Shown here piece after piece: positions 16,506 through 25,828 of a stretch of DNA of 64,000 nucleotides. The position numbers and the translations under genes were made by a program. Position 1 is the first letter of the stretch; the number at the start of each line of letters is the position of its first letter. The notes below the pieces were generated by a model. That model worked only from the letters and a program-made list of their open reading frames with translations, was not told where the DNA came from and did not search any database. Source of the DNA: Pseudomonadota bacterium (GTDB lineage: Bacteria > Pseudomonadota > Alphaproteobacteria > Sphingomonadales > Govanellaceae); NCBI GenBank assembly GCA_003577275.1, contig QEVO01000001.1, positions 970,688 to 1,034,687 on the forward strand, in the 5' to 3' direction.

Positions 16506-19124
16506 TTAGAAACGATACTTGGCGGTAATTCCCCACTCCCGCGGCGGTCCGAAAATCGCCACCGTGCTGCCGGTATAGAGCGGGGTGGTGTTCTGGGCGT
16601 AGATCTTCGGGGTCTTGTCTGTCAGGTTACGCACGAATACCTGCAGTTCCAGGTTCTTGATCGACTGAGGGGCATAGGATACGCGCGCATTAACCAAGGC
16701 ATATCCTTTTTGGTGCTCATCGGGGAAGTTCGGCAAGAAGAATTCGTGCCCCGCTTTATAAGCGACGTTTCCCAGGAGCGTCAGGCTTCCGGCGTTGCCC
16801 AGATCGATGACATATTCGGCGCTACCGGCAAGGGTCCATTTCGGCGAATTGATGAGGCGCGTGTCCGGCCGGATCGACTGACCGAGGAGGGCGTTGGGAT
16901 CAACTTCCTCAATGCTTTGCGCAGTGCGGCCGATACCCAGCGTCAGTGTCAGAGGCTCGATGGGGCGCGCCGCCGCTTCGACCTCAAATCCCCAGACATG
17001 CAGTTTTGCGATATTGCCGGCAAGAAAGTCCAGGCTATCAGGATTCAAAGTCGTGCCCTGGAAGTCCTGGTAGTTATAAAAGAACCCGGCTGCGTTTAAC
17101 CGCAGGCGATGATCGAGTAGGTCGGATTTTAACCCCGCTTCATAAGCCCAGATTTTTTCCGGATCATAGGATTCGGGGAATTGTCCCGCTGGCGCCAAGG
17201 AGCGGCCGTTAAAACCGCCGGACCGGAAGCCGCGAGAAATGGACGTATAGAGAAGGACGTCTTCCGTCGCCTGAAATTCCAGGCCGAGCCGCGGGCTGAT
17301 GTTGGTCCAATTCTCGTCGAGTGCGCCTCCGGGGCGCTCGAGGAATCCTGTCAGCTCGCTGAATTCAGTCTTTTTCTCATACGTATACCGGATGCCAGCG
17401 GTAACGCTCCATTTATCTGTGAATGAATAGGTAACCTGGCCAAAAGCGGCGTAGCTGTTGGTCTTTTGCGAGACGAAGTTCCAAAAATCGAACCCGGTGA
17501 AACCAAAAAAGGTGCCGCGTTCAAAATCAAGATCGCCGGGTCCGTTGCGCACAATGGCATGAAAATAGCTCACGAAGTTCAATTCCGAGGCGTTTTCATG
17601 AAAGTAAAAAGCGCCCAGGAGCCACTTCAAGTCACCTTCCAACGCGTCGCCGCCAATCTGTAATTCCTGGCTGAATTGCTTTGACTGGCCATCAAGATCC
17701 TGTTCAGCCAAAGGGTAGGGGGTGCCGTCAAAATCAAAGGCCGTCGAATATTCCAGCTCGCGATAGGCGGTGATGGACTTCAATTCCGTATCACCCATGC
17801 GATAGGTGGCGGTTAGTGATGCACCCCAAATATCCTGGTCGTCCCCCGAACGGGCATTGGACCATGTTTTGTGGGGATCGCCGGTAATAAAGCGACTATC
17901 GGCAAGCGGGAAGCCTTGCGTGGCAAGAATAAAGTTGTTGTAGAAATCAAAGTCAGAAACGCGCACGTTGATCATCTGCTCACCAGCCGAGTTGCCGCGA
18001 TGACGCGACCCGTCAATGCTGAACAGAAGATCGAAATCATCACTTGCCTTGACCAGGACTTGCGCTCTGCCAACAAGGTTCTCCCGCTTTCCCGCTTCTT
18101 CTCCGGTTGCCAATCGCTCGATATACCCGTCCTGATTGATGCTGGCGACGGATATCTTGCTCAACACCTTTGACTCGACGATCGGCAGATCAATGGAGAA
18201 TTTTCCGTCGAAATGATTGCGGCTGCCGCCGGTCGCTTCGATGATGCCGGCAGTTTCCTCGCCGGGTCTGCTGGTAATAATCTGAATGGCGCCAGCCACC
18301 GTATTGCGGCCGAACAAGGTGCCTTGCGGACCACGCAGAACTTCCACATGATCGATATCCACCAGATCCATGCCGGCGCCAATGGTGCGGGCCATGTAAA
18401 CGCCATCCACATACACGCCCACGCTCTGATCGGTCGTTATAACGAAGTCGAATTGACCAATGCCGCGAATGAAGTAGTGGCCGGTGCTGGTGCTGCCAGA
18501 TTGGCCGCCCTGGGTGGTGACGTTGGCAACGCTGGCGTTCAAATCGCGAAGATTGGTAACGCCCCGCGATTCCAATTCGTCGGCTTGGAAAGCTGCAACG
18601 GAAACCGGAACGCGCTGTAACGATTCCTCCCGTTTGCGGGCGACGACCCTGATTTCTTCCAGGCCGATCGAGGATGAGTCGTCACGCCCCTTGCCGGGGG
18701 AGGTTTTTCGTTCCTCCATGGGTTGGGGGGCGGCGCTCGGCGCTTCGCCGGCGTGTCCGATCCAAAACGTATCCGCCGCCACCTGCTTGAAGGTCAGCTT
18801 GGTGCCCTGCAGCATCGCTTGCAGCGCGGCTGCGGGCGTGTAACGCCCTTGCACCCCTTCCGAGCGCGCATCGCCGATGGTCTCACCGTTCATCAGGATG
18901 GTCACCCCAGCCTGATTGCCGAACGCGACAATGGCGGTGGCCACCGCCTGGGCGGGAATGCTCAGATCGACCGTGACTTCTTCAGCCTGGGCAATGCCGG
19001 GATTGGCGCATAAGGCGCATGGCGCGCTGGTTGATAACAGAAGCGCGGCCGCGATGGAGCGCGCGCGTAAGCCCTTGCGATGGGCGGCAATAGATAGACG
19101 GGTGACGTTTTCAGTCTGCTGCAT
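16506..19124 (-). CDS. TonB-dependent transducer/receptor with STN signalling domain (FecA-type)
   Basis: 872 residues. A long signal peptide is followed by an STN domain (IPAQAVATAIVAFGNQAGV to about residue 120), a linker, a TonB box (LEEIRVVARKREES), a plug (VEVLRGPQGTLFGRNT) and a barrel ending AKYRF. The STN domain contacts a periplasmic FecR to report ligand binding. Genes for exactly such a FecR and an ECF sigma lie immediately upstream, so this is a cell-surface signalling trio. Start 19124 has GAGGAAG upstream; an earlier in-frame ATG is less likely. RidA and Rieske genes follow in the same direction, so signalling would control the oxygenase together with uptake. Confidence 0.93.
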   Translation of the reverse strand: MQQTENVTRLSIAAHRKGLRARSIAAALLLSTSAPCALCANPGIAQAEEVTVDLSIPAQAVATAIVAFGNQAGVTILMNGETIGDARSEGVQGRYTPAAALQAMLQGTKLTFKQVAADTFWIGHAGEAPSAAPQPMEERKTSPGKGRDDSSSIGLEEIRVVARKREESLQRVPVSVAAFQADELESRGVTNLRDLNASVANVTTQGGQSGSTSTGHYFIRGIGQFDFVITTDQSVGVYVDGVYMARTIGAGMDLVDIDHVEVLRGPQGTLFGRNTVAGAIQIITSRPGEETAGIIEATGGSRNHFDGKFSIDLPIVESKVLSKISVASINQDGYIERLATGEEAGKRENLVGRAQVLVKASDDFDLLFSIDGSRHRGNSAGEQMINVRVSDFDFYNNFILATQGFPLADSRFITGDPHKTWSNARSGDDQDIWGASLTATYRMGDTELKSITAYRELEYSTAFDFDGTPYPLAEQDLDGQSKQFSQELQIGGDALEGDLKWLLGAFYFHENASELNFVSYFHAIVRNGPGDLDFERGTFFGFTGFDFWNFVSQKTNSYAAFGQVTYSFTDKWSVTAGIRYTYEKKTEFSELTGFLERPGGALDENWTNISPRLGLEFQATEDVLLYTSISRGFRSGGFNGRSLAPAGQFPESYDPEKIWAYEAGLKSDLLDHRLRLNAAGFFYNYQDFQGTTLNPDSLDFLAGNIAKLHVWGFEVEAAARPIEPLTLTLGIGRTAQSIEEVDPNALLGQSIRPDTRLINSPKWTLAGSAEYVIDLGNAGSLTLLGNVAYKAGHEFFLPNFPDEHQKGYALVNARVSYAPQSIKNLELQVFVRNLTDKTPKIYAQNTTPLYTGSTVAIFGPPREWGITAKYRF

Positions 19125-19149
19125 GATATCTTCCTCTCCCCTTGACGCC

Positions 19150-19199
19150 GCAGCCAACCCTAGGCAATACGCTTCTTCATTTGTCGTTAGGGTTGCTGC
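19150..19199. promoter_or_regulatory. 12-bp inverted repeat in the leader of the STN receptor gene
   Basis: GCAGC(C)AACCCTA (19150-19162) and TAGGGTTGCTGC (19188-19199) are complementary over 12 bp apart from one bulged C, with 25 nt between the arms. It lies 25-75 bp upstream of the receptor start, between it and fecR. It could be a leader-RNA hairpin or a two-site operator. A run of T/A at 19246-19260 near the fecR stop may mark transcription ending or starting between fecR and the receptor. Confidence 0.55.
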
Positions 19200-19269
19200 T
19201 TAAGCGTTCGACTATCTAGACGAAGCGGGGACAGCGAGACCTGAATTTTTTTATAAAAAAGCTCGGTCT

Positions 19270-20259
19270 TTAAGAATCAGCAGGCGTCGTCAGCACGATC
19301 AGACCATTCACCTTGCGGTACGCGGCCAGCGGCAGCGCGCCGGTGATTGCTTTCACCACCGGCGCCTGCTCACCCAGAACGATAACCCCCGTCAGCTTCA
19401 TCTGGCCGATCGAGGGAACGGCCAACACGATCTTGGACTGGAATTGACGGTTAAGGTCGGCCACCACTTCCTCAAGCGGCGTTTCGTGATATATCAACCG
19501 TCCCAACCGCCAGGCGGCCGCATCGCGGGGCTCGATTCGGGTTTTACGGCCTGCTGCGGTTGCTTTGGTGATTTCCAACTGATCGCCGGCGGCAAGCTGT
19601 GTGGTGGTCGCCGCCTCAACCGTGCTTGGGCTTGCCGATGTCTCCACCCGGCCGCTTTGCACCGCAACCGTCACCAATCGTTCGCCCAGTTTGACATTAA
19701 ATTCCGTGCCGCGCACGGTCACGGCCACGTTCTCGGCGGTCACCACGAACGGCGTGTCGTTTCTGGCGACGGAAAAGAATGCTTCGCCATGACGTAGGGT
19801 GACGGTGCGGCGGTGCGGCGTGATATCCACCACCACTTCCGAATCGGCGCCGACATGGATGGTGGAGCCGTCGCTCAACGCGACGCTTCTGCCTTCGCCC
19901 ACCGCCGAGGCGATAACAAGCGGGCCGGTATCATGAATGCGCCACCAGAACCCCGTGGCGATTATGGCAAGGCAGGCGGCGATGGCCGCCCAGGCGACAA
20001 ACCGCCGGCGCGGGATATGGCTGTCGTCCAGAGCTGCGCGCTCGCGTTCCATATCGCGACGCAACGCCGGACCCAGCGGCTCCATCTCCTGCCACAGGCG
20101 CTCCGCCTCGGCGTAGGCCGCACGATTGGCGTCGGAAGCGTCCAGCCAGGCGCGAAACGCCTTTTCCTCTGCAGCGTCCATGTCGCCAGCCATTTTCCTG
20201 GCTAGCCAGCGGAGGGCTGCTTCATCGGCAAGAACGCTGTATGCACCATTGTTTGCCAT
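19270..20259 (-). CDS. FecR-type anti-sigma/sigma regulator
   Basis: 329 residues. An N-terminal cytoplasmic DUF4880-type segment (AALRWLARKMAGDMDAAEEKAFRAWL) is followed by one membrane helix (FVAWAAIAACLAIIATGFWW, about residues 90-110). The periplasmic FecR domain (GEGRSVALSDGSTIHVGADSE, RHGEAFFSVA, VTVRGTEFNV) and a C-terminal STN-like segment (LEEVVADLNRQFQSKIVLA) complete it. It relays the state of the STN receptor to the sigma factor encoded upstream. ATG 20259 is chosen; a TTG four codons earlier is possible. The order sigma, fecR, receptor is the standard arrangement. Confidence 0.92.
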   Translation of the reverse strand: MANNGAYSVLADEAALRWLARKMAGDMDAAEEKAFRAWLDASDANRAAYAEAERLWQEMEPLGPALRRDMERERAALDDSHIPRRRFVAWAAIAACLAIIATGFWWRIHDTGPLVIASAVGEGRSVALSDGSTIHVGADSEVVVDITPHRRTVTLRHGEAFFSVARNDTPFVVTAENVAVTVRGTEFNVKLGERLVTVAVQSGRVETSASPSTVEAATTTQLAAGDQLEITKATAAGRKTRIEPRDAAAWRLGRLIYHETPLEEVVADLNRQFQSKIVLAVPSIGQMKLTGVIVLGEQAPVVKAITGALPLAAYRKVNGLIVLTTPADS

Positions 20260-20334
20260 GGGATCGCGCAAAACGACTATCTCGCCAGTAAGACGCTTTT
20301 GCGGCGGCTTTTCCTGAAGGCCATGCCCGGCGCC

Positions 20335-20865
20335 TTAAGAGGTCATCTTCAGCCGGCGACGAATTTGCGCCATGGCGTCAATGATGTAGCGCTCCACCAT
20401 ATTTTGGGAAACGCCCAATTCGCGGGCGACTTCCGCATAGGTTTTGCGGCTGAACCGGTGTTCGATGAAGGCCCAGCGGCATTTGGGGGAAAGATCCTGC
20501 AGGGCCTCGCGGATCACCTCCAGGCGCTGCTTGGCTTCCAATTCCGCCTCGGCCTCCCGTTCCAGGGCGGAAGGAGCAGGCTGCAAGGTCGTCTGCTGGT
20601 GACGGCTAAGCTCGCCGATTTGGTTGTTCTGGCGCTTGCGCTGCCGCATATAGTCGGTGGCCGAATTGACCGCTACTCGGAACATATAGGAGCGTGGGTT
20701 GGCGATCACCGATGGGTTGGGAATGCCTAGAAGCTTGGTGAACGTTATCTGCGCGACATCGGCCGCGTCGGCCTCGTTGCCGAGGCGGCGGGTCAAGAAT
20801 CGGATCAAAGTCTCGTTATGCTCACGGAAAAGGGCGGACCACCCTTCCCGCGCCCCGCTGGCCAT
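20335..20865 (-). CDS. ECF sigma factor, FecI-type
   Basis: A 176-residue sigma-70 family factor with region 2 (FLTRRLGNEADAADVAQITF, PRSYMFRVAVNSATDYMRQ) and region 4 (LQDLSPKCRWAFIEHRFSRKTYAEVARELGVSQNMVERYI), joined by an acidic Q/E-rich linker. FecI-type factors are freed by FecR and transcribe the cognate receptor operon. Its downstream neighbours fecR and the STN receptor are on the same strand. The predicted targets are the receptor, RidA and Rieske genes, and perhaps the ring-cleavage island. No iron-siderophore genes are nearby, so the inducer is more likely a carbon compound. Confidence 0.92.
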   Translation of the reverse strand: MASGAREGWSALFREHNETLIRFLTRRLGNEADAADVAQITFTKLLGIPNPSVIANPRSYMFRVAVNSATDYMRQRKRQNNQIGELSRHQQTTLQPAPSALEREAEAELEAKQRLEVIREALQDLSPKCRWAFIEHRFSRKTYAEVARELGVSQNMVERYIIDAMAQIRRRLKMTS

Positions 20866-20968
20866 CTTCCCTGCTCCCCGCCGGCGGGTCCAGCAAACCC
20901 GTCAGCCTTCTGTGCGCTTTAATTACACACCAGTTATGGCCGGCGCGCAAGCCCGCTTGAAGAAGGGT

Positions 20969-21448
20969 CTAGCTCTTCAGTTGCCCCAGCGGCAGGTCAG
21001 TCTTGTAAACAAACTTGGTGAGGGAGATCGAGGAGCTGACTTCCTGCACCCCCTCGATGCGCGACAGCTTGTGCCAGAAGAAGTCCTCATACTCCTCCAC
21101 ATTGGTCACCACGATCTTGAGCAGAAAATCGACATCCCCCATCAAGGTGTGGCATTCCATCACCTGCGGGTAACGGCGCACCGCCTCGACGAAGCGGGGC
21201 AGCACGTCCAGGCTGTGGCGGTTCATTTTGACGTGGGCGAACACCATCAGGTCGAGACCGATTTTCTTGGGGTCGAGGATCGCCACCCGGGACTGGATGA
21301 TCCCGGTATCGACCAGCCGCTGGATGCGCCGCCAGCAGACGGACTTTGAAGATCCGACCCGCTCCGCCAGGTCAGCCACCGGCAGGGTGACGTCTTGTTG
21401 CAAAAGCTCCAGAATCTTGACGTCCAGGGCATCCAATGTAACGGTCAT
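20969..21448 (-). CDS. Lrp/AsnC-family regulator, copy 1
   Basis: 159 residues: an N-terminal HTH (DALDVKILELLQQDVTLPVADLAERVGSSKSVCWRRIQRL) and a RAM/AsnC ligand-binding domain (VVTNVEEYEDFFWHKLSRIEGVQEVSSSISL). It is divergent from an E1-alpha gene with a 128-bp AT-rich gap containing a GGAAAATTTTCC palindrome. In pseudomonads BkdR, an Lrp homologue, activates the branched-chain oxoacid dehydrogenase operon in response to branched-chain amino acids; the same arrangement is seen here. A paralogue with the same relation to a second E1 pair lies at 23964. Confidence 0.93.
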   Translation of the reverse strand: MTVTLDALDVKILELLQQDVTLPVADLAERVGSSKSVCWRRIQRLVDTGIIQSRVAILDPKKIGLDLMVFAHVKMNRHSLDVLPRFVEAVRRYPQVMECHTLMGDVDFLLKIVVTNVEEYEDFFWHKLSRIEGVQEVSSSISLTKFVYKTDLPLGQLKS

Positions 21449-21473
21449 TTATCCTGAATATCCTATATAAAAT

Positions 21474-21485
21474 GGAAAATTTTCC
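21474..21485. promoter_or_regulatory. GGAAAATTTTCC palindrome in Lrp-1 / E1 divergent promoter
   Basis: A perfect 12-bp palindrome in an AT-rich gap; a looser GGGAAATATTTTC dyad lies at 21514-21526. AT-rich dyads between an Lrp gene and its target are the usual form of Lrp binding sites. It probably controls both the regulator and the E1 genes. Confidence 0.6.
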
Positions 21486-21561
21486 CCAAATATATACCAA
21501 TTCTTGAACAATAGGGAAATATTTTCACAAAATATGGTCCATAATATATTGATATTCCTAG

Positions 21562-22836
<1,275 letters not shown>

Positions 22837-22839
22837 ATC

Positions 22840-23856
22840 ATGCCGGCGATGACCATGATCCAGGCCTTAAACTCCGCCATGGATATCATGCTGGCGCGCG
22901 ATCCCAACGTCGTAGTCCTGGGCGAGGACGTGGGCTATTTCGGCGGCGTCTTTCGCTGCACCGATGGCTTGCAGAAAAAGCATGGCCGGCATCGCGTATT
23001 CGATACGCCCATCGCCGAGGCGGGCATTTTGGGCGCGGCGGTGGGGATGAGCGTTTACGGTCTGCGCCCGGTGGCGGAAATTCAGTTCGCCGATTACATC
23101 TATCCGGCGGCCGATCAATTGATTTCCGAGGCGGCGCGGCTGCGCTATCGCTCGGGCGGCGAGTTCACCGCGCCATTGACGGTGCGCGCCCCGTGCGGCG
23201 GCGGCATTTACGGCGGGCAGACGCACAGCCAAAGCCCGGAAGGTATTTTCACCCATGTCTGCGGCTTGAAAACCGTCATCCCGTCCAACCCTTATGACGC
23301 CAAGGGACTCCTCATCAGCGCCATCGAGGATGACGACCCGGTGATCTTCTTCGAGCCTAAGCGGCTTTACAACGGCCCCTTTGATGGCCATCACGACAAG
23401 CCGACGCTGCCATGGGCGAAGCATCCCCAAGGCGAGGTGCCGGCGGATTATTACACCGTTCCGTTGGGCAAGGCGGCGATTGCGCGGCCGGGTAGCGCTG
23501 CGACTGTGATCGCCTATGGCGCCATGGTGCACGTGGCGCTTGCCGCCGTGGAGGAGAGCGGCATCGATGCCGAGGTCATTGATCTGCGCACGCTCATTCC
23601 TGTCGATATTGACGCCATCGTTGCCTCGGTGGAGAAAACCGGCCGATGCGTCATCGTTCATGAAGCCACGCGCACCAGCGGTTTTGGCGCCGAATTGTCG
23701 GCGCTGGTTCAGGAACATTGTTTTTACCACCTGGAAGCGCCCATCGAGCGGGTGACGGGATACGACACGCCGTACCCGCACGCGCTGGAGTGGGATTATT
23801 TTCCAGGGCCGGCGCGCGTCACTGAGGCGCTGCGGCGGGTAACGGAGGCAATGTGA
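22840..23856 (+). CDS. bkdA2: Branched-chain 2-oxoacid dehydrogenase E1 beta, copy 1
   Basis: 338 residues of the transketolase-like beta subunit: LGEDVGYFGGVFRCTDGL, FDTPIAEAGILGAAVGMSVYGLRPVAEIQFADY, the CGGGIYGGQTHSQSPE loop, and the C-terminal domain beginning around VPLGKAAI with VTGYDTPYPHALEWDYFPG near the end. It pairs with the E1 alpha just upstream to form the alpha2beta2 enzyme. It is highly similar by eye to the second copy at 25829 throughout, so the two pairs arose by duplication. After the stop a CATTGCGAG-type repeat separates it from the second regulator. Confidence 0.92.
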   Translation: MPAMTMIQALNSAMDIMLARDPNVVVLGEDVGYFGGVFRCTDGLQKKHGRHRVFDTPIAEAGILGAAVGMSVYGLRPVAEIQFADYIYPAADQLISEAARLRYRSGGEFTAPLTVRAPCGGGIYGGQTHSQSPEGIFTHVCGLKTVIPSNPYDAKGLLISAIEDDDPVIFFEPKRLYNGPFDGHHDKPTLPWAKHPQGEVPADYYTVPLGKAAIARPGSAATVIAYGAMVHVALAAVEESGIDAEVIDLRTLIPVDIDAIVASVEKTGRCVIVHEATRTSGFGAELSALVQEHCFYHLEAPIERVTGYDTPYPHALEWDYFPGPARVTEALRRVTEAM

Positions 23857-23874
23857 TGAATATGGTGAAGAATA

Positions 23875-23957
23875 CTGGATCGCCACGCTTCGCTCGCGAT
23901 GACGTGGAAGAATGAAAGGGTCATTGCGAGCCGACATTAGGCGGCGTGGCAATCCAG
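23875..23957. repeat. Dispersed palindromic repeat (CATTGCGAG type), copy 1
   Basis: Outer arms CTGGATCGCCACGC and GCGTGGCAATCCAG and inner arms GCTCGCGATGACG and TCATTGCGAGC make nested inverted repeats, able to fold into one long hairpin. The same elements occur in the opposite order at 35836. Repeats of this sequence type are widespread in alphaproteobacterial genomes and are usually intergenic. Confidence 0.85.
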
Positions 23958-23963
23958 TCTTGG

Positions 23964-24416
23964 TCAAATCGGCAATGTGGTGACGTTCTTGACTTCCTTC
24001 AAGGCGAAGCTGGAATTGACATGAGATACGCCGGGCAGATGGAGAAGCACCTGCTTCAACAGCATTTCATACTCGCGCACGCTGCGAGCGATGACGTGGA
24101 GGAGATAGTCGAATTCGCCGCTCATGGAATAGCAGGTGATGACCTCCGGCCGGCCGCGCACCGCTTCCTCGAAAGTGGTCAGCGTCTCTTCGTCGTGCTG
24201 CTTCAATTGCACCCGGGCGAAGACATGAATGTCGAGGCCCAAGGCGGCGGCATTCAGCACCATTTGGCGGCCGAGGATGACGCCGTCCTCCTCCAATTGT
24301 TTGATCCGTCGCCAGGTGGGGGTATGGCTCAAGCCGATGCGCTCGCCGAGCTCCTTGACCTTGATGTCGGGTTCGGCTTGCAGAGCTCGTATGATTTTCC
24401 AGTCCAGCTCATCCAT
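23964..24416 (-). CDS. Lrp/AsnC-family regulator, copy 2
   Basis: 150 residues with HTH (DWKIIRALQAEPDIKVKELGERIGLSHTPTWRRIKQLEEDG) and the AsnC/RAM domain (MSGEFDYLLHVIARSVREYEMLLKQVLLHLPGVSHVNSSFAL). It is divergent from the second E1 alpha gene and shares with copy 1 the same position relative to its target, but sequence identity appears moderate, so the two may sense different amino acids or oxoacids. The gap upstream carries a perfect 18-bp palindrome. Confidence 0.93.
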   Translation of the reverse strand: MDELDWKIIRALQAEPDIKVKELGERIGLSHTPTWRRIKQLEEDGVILGRQMVLNAAALGLDIHVFARVQLKQHDEETLTTFEEAVRGRPEVITCYSMSGEFDYLLHVIARSVREYEMLLKQVLLHLPGVSHVNSSFALKEVKNVTTLPI

Positions 24417-24433
24417 AAATATTCATCCTATAA

Positions 24434-24451
24434 TCCTAATATTTATTAGGA
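24434..24451. promoter_or_regulatory. 18-bp palindrome TCCTAATATTTATTAGGA at Lrp-2 / E1 promoter
   Basis: TCCTAATA and TATTAGGA are exact inverted copies around TT. Additional half sites TCCTA (24427-24431) and TTCCTAAAA (24456-24464) flank it, giving the array of phased AT-rich sites typical of Lrp-like regulators. It sits 18 bp upstream of the Lrp start and about 118 bp upstream of the E1 alpha start. Confidence 0.7.
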
Positions 24452-24568
24452 TAATTTCCTAAAATGTACCAGATTGAGGCTATTGATCGCAATCCTATTT
24501 TTCATGATTCGCCGTATAATCAGGGGGTCTATCGGTTCCACCCAATTGGAAAGGGATGCGGCGCCTCC

Positions 24569-25825
24569 ATGAAAACGGCACGTCGGTTTGTTCCTCCCAC
24601 CCCGCCCCACGGCAGATTTCAGCTGCCGGATGCGCCCCGCCGCCCCGGTGAACGGCCGGATTTCAGCGCCTTGAAGCTGCAGCCCGCCGGCGCGGCGAAC
24701 AAGCCCGCCATCGATGTTGATCCGATGGATATTCACGATCTCGCCTTTGGCCTCATTCGCGTCCTGGACGACGAGGGCCAAGCGGTGGGGCCGTGGGCGG
24801 CGAAACTGTCCGTCGACACCCTGCGCCAGGGCCTGCGCTTGATGACCTTGCTGCGCATCTACGATGAGCGTATGAACGCGCTGCAACGCCAAGGCAAGCT
24901 GTCCTTCTACATGAAGGCGGCGGGGGAGGAGGCGGTGGCCATCGCCCAGACCATGGCGCTGCGCGCCAGCGACATGATTTTCCCCTCCTACCGTCAGCAG
25001 GGCGCGCTCATCGCCCGCGGCCGCGAACTTGTCGACATGATGTGTCATTGCTTGTCCAATGCCCGCGACAATCTGAAGGGCCGGCAGTTGCCCATTCATT
25101 ATTCGTGGAAGGAAGGCAATTTCTTCGGCGTGTCGGGTAATGTGGCGACGCAGTTTTGTCAGGCCGTCGGTTGGGCCATGGCGGCGGCCTATAAGGATAC
25201 CGATGATGTTGCCATTTCCTGGCTGGGCGACGGCAGCTCGGCGACGCTCGATTTTCATCATGCGATGACCTTTGCCGCTAATTACAACGCGCCGGTGATC
25301 TTGAACGTGGTCAACAACCAGTGGGCCATATCGAGCCATCAGAACATCGCCGGCGGCGCGCGCACCACCTTTGCCGCTCGCGCCATCGGCTACGGCATCC
25401 CCGGCTTGCGCGTCGACGGCAACGATTTTCTCGCGCTTTATGCGGCGACCGAGTGGGCTGCGGCGCGCGCTCGCGCCGGCCATGGCCCGACGCTGATTGA
25501 AGCCTTCACCTACCGCGCCGGCGACCATTCCACCAGCGACGACGCCAGTCGCTATCGCCCCAAGGACGAAGCCGCCGCCTGGCCGCTGGGCGATCCCTTA
25601 AAGCGCTTGAAGGATCATCTGATTGGTCGCGGCGCGTGGTCGGAGGAGGATCATCTGCGGCTGGAAAGCGAGCTGAAGGAGAGCGTCGCCAAGGCCTACA
25701 AGGAAGCAATTTCTTACGGCACGCTGCACGAAGGCCCGTGGTCGCCGGTCAAGACCATGTTCGAGGATGTTTACGAAGACATGCCGCGTCATTTGCGCCG
25801 CCAGCGCCAAGCCCATGGAGTGTAA
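24569..25825 (+). CDS. bkdA1: Branched-chain 2-oxoacid dehydrogenase E1 alpha, copy 2
   Basis: 418 residues from ATG 24569, chosen because it matches the length and N-terminal layout of copy 1; an in-frame ATG at 24464 would add 35 unrelated residues and overlap regulatory sequence. It has RQGKLSFYMKAAGEEAVAIAQ, FPSYRQQGALIARGRELVDMM, the TPP motif from GDGSSATLDFHH to [10 protein letters not shown] with the canonical GDG, and the loop YRAGDHSTSDDASRYR. It is followed by E1 beta (3-bp gap), E2 (1-bp gap) and E3 in one operon, so this is the complete branched-chain oxoacid dehydrogenase locus. Confidence 0.93.
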   Translation: MKTARRFVPPTPPHGRFQLPDAPRRPGERPDFSALKLQPAGAANKPAIDVDPMDIHDLAFGLIRVLDDEGQAVGPWAAKLSVDTLRQGLRLMTLLRIYDERMNALQRQGKLSFYMKAAGEEAVAIAQTMALRASDMIFPSYRQQGALIARGRELVDMMCHCLSNARDNLKGRQLPIHYSWKEGNFFGVSGNVATQFCQAVGWAMAAAYKDTDDVAISWLGDGSSATLDFHHAMTFAANYNAPVILNVVNNQWAISSHQNIAGGARTTFAARAIGYGIPGLRVDGNDFLALYAATEWAAARARAGHGPTLIEAFTYRAGDHSTSDDASRYRPKDEAAAWPLGDPLKRLKDHLIGRGAWSEEDHLRLESELKESVAKAYKEAISYGTLHEGPWSPVKTMFEDVYEDMPRHLRRQRQAHGV

Positions 25826-25828
25826 GAC

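Noticed and set aside
16506..20865. Siderophore-iron uptake as the role of the FecIR receptor
   Set aside because: No siderophore synthesis, ABC iron transporter or reductase is nearby, and the operon continues into RidA and Rieske oxygenase genes, so a carbon substrate is more plausible.
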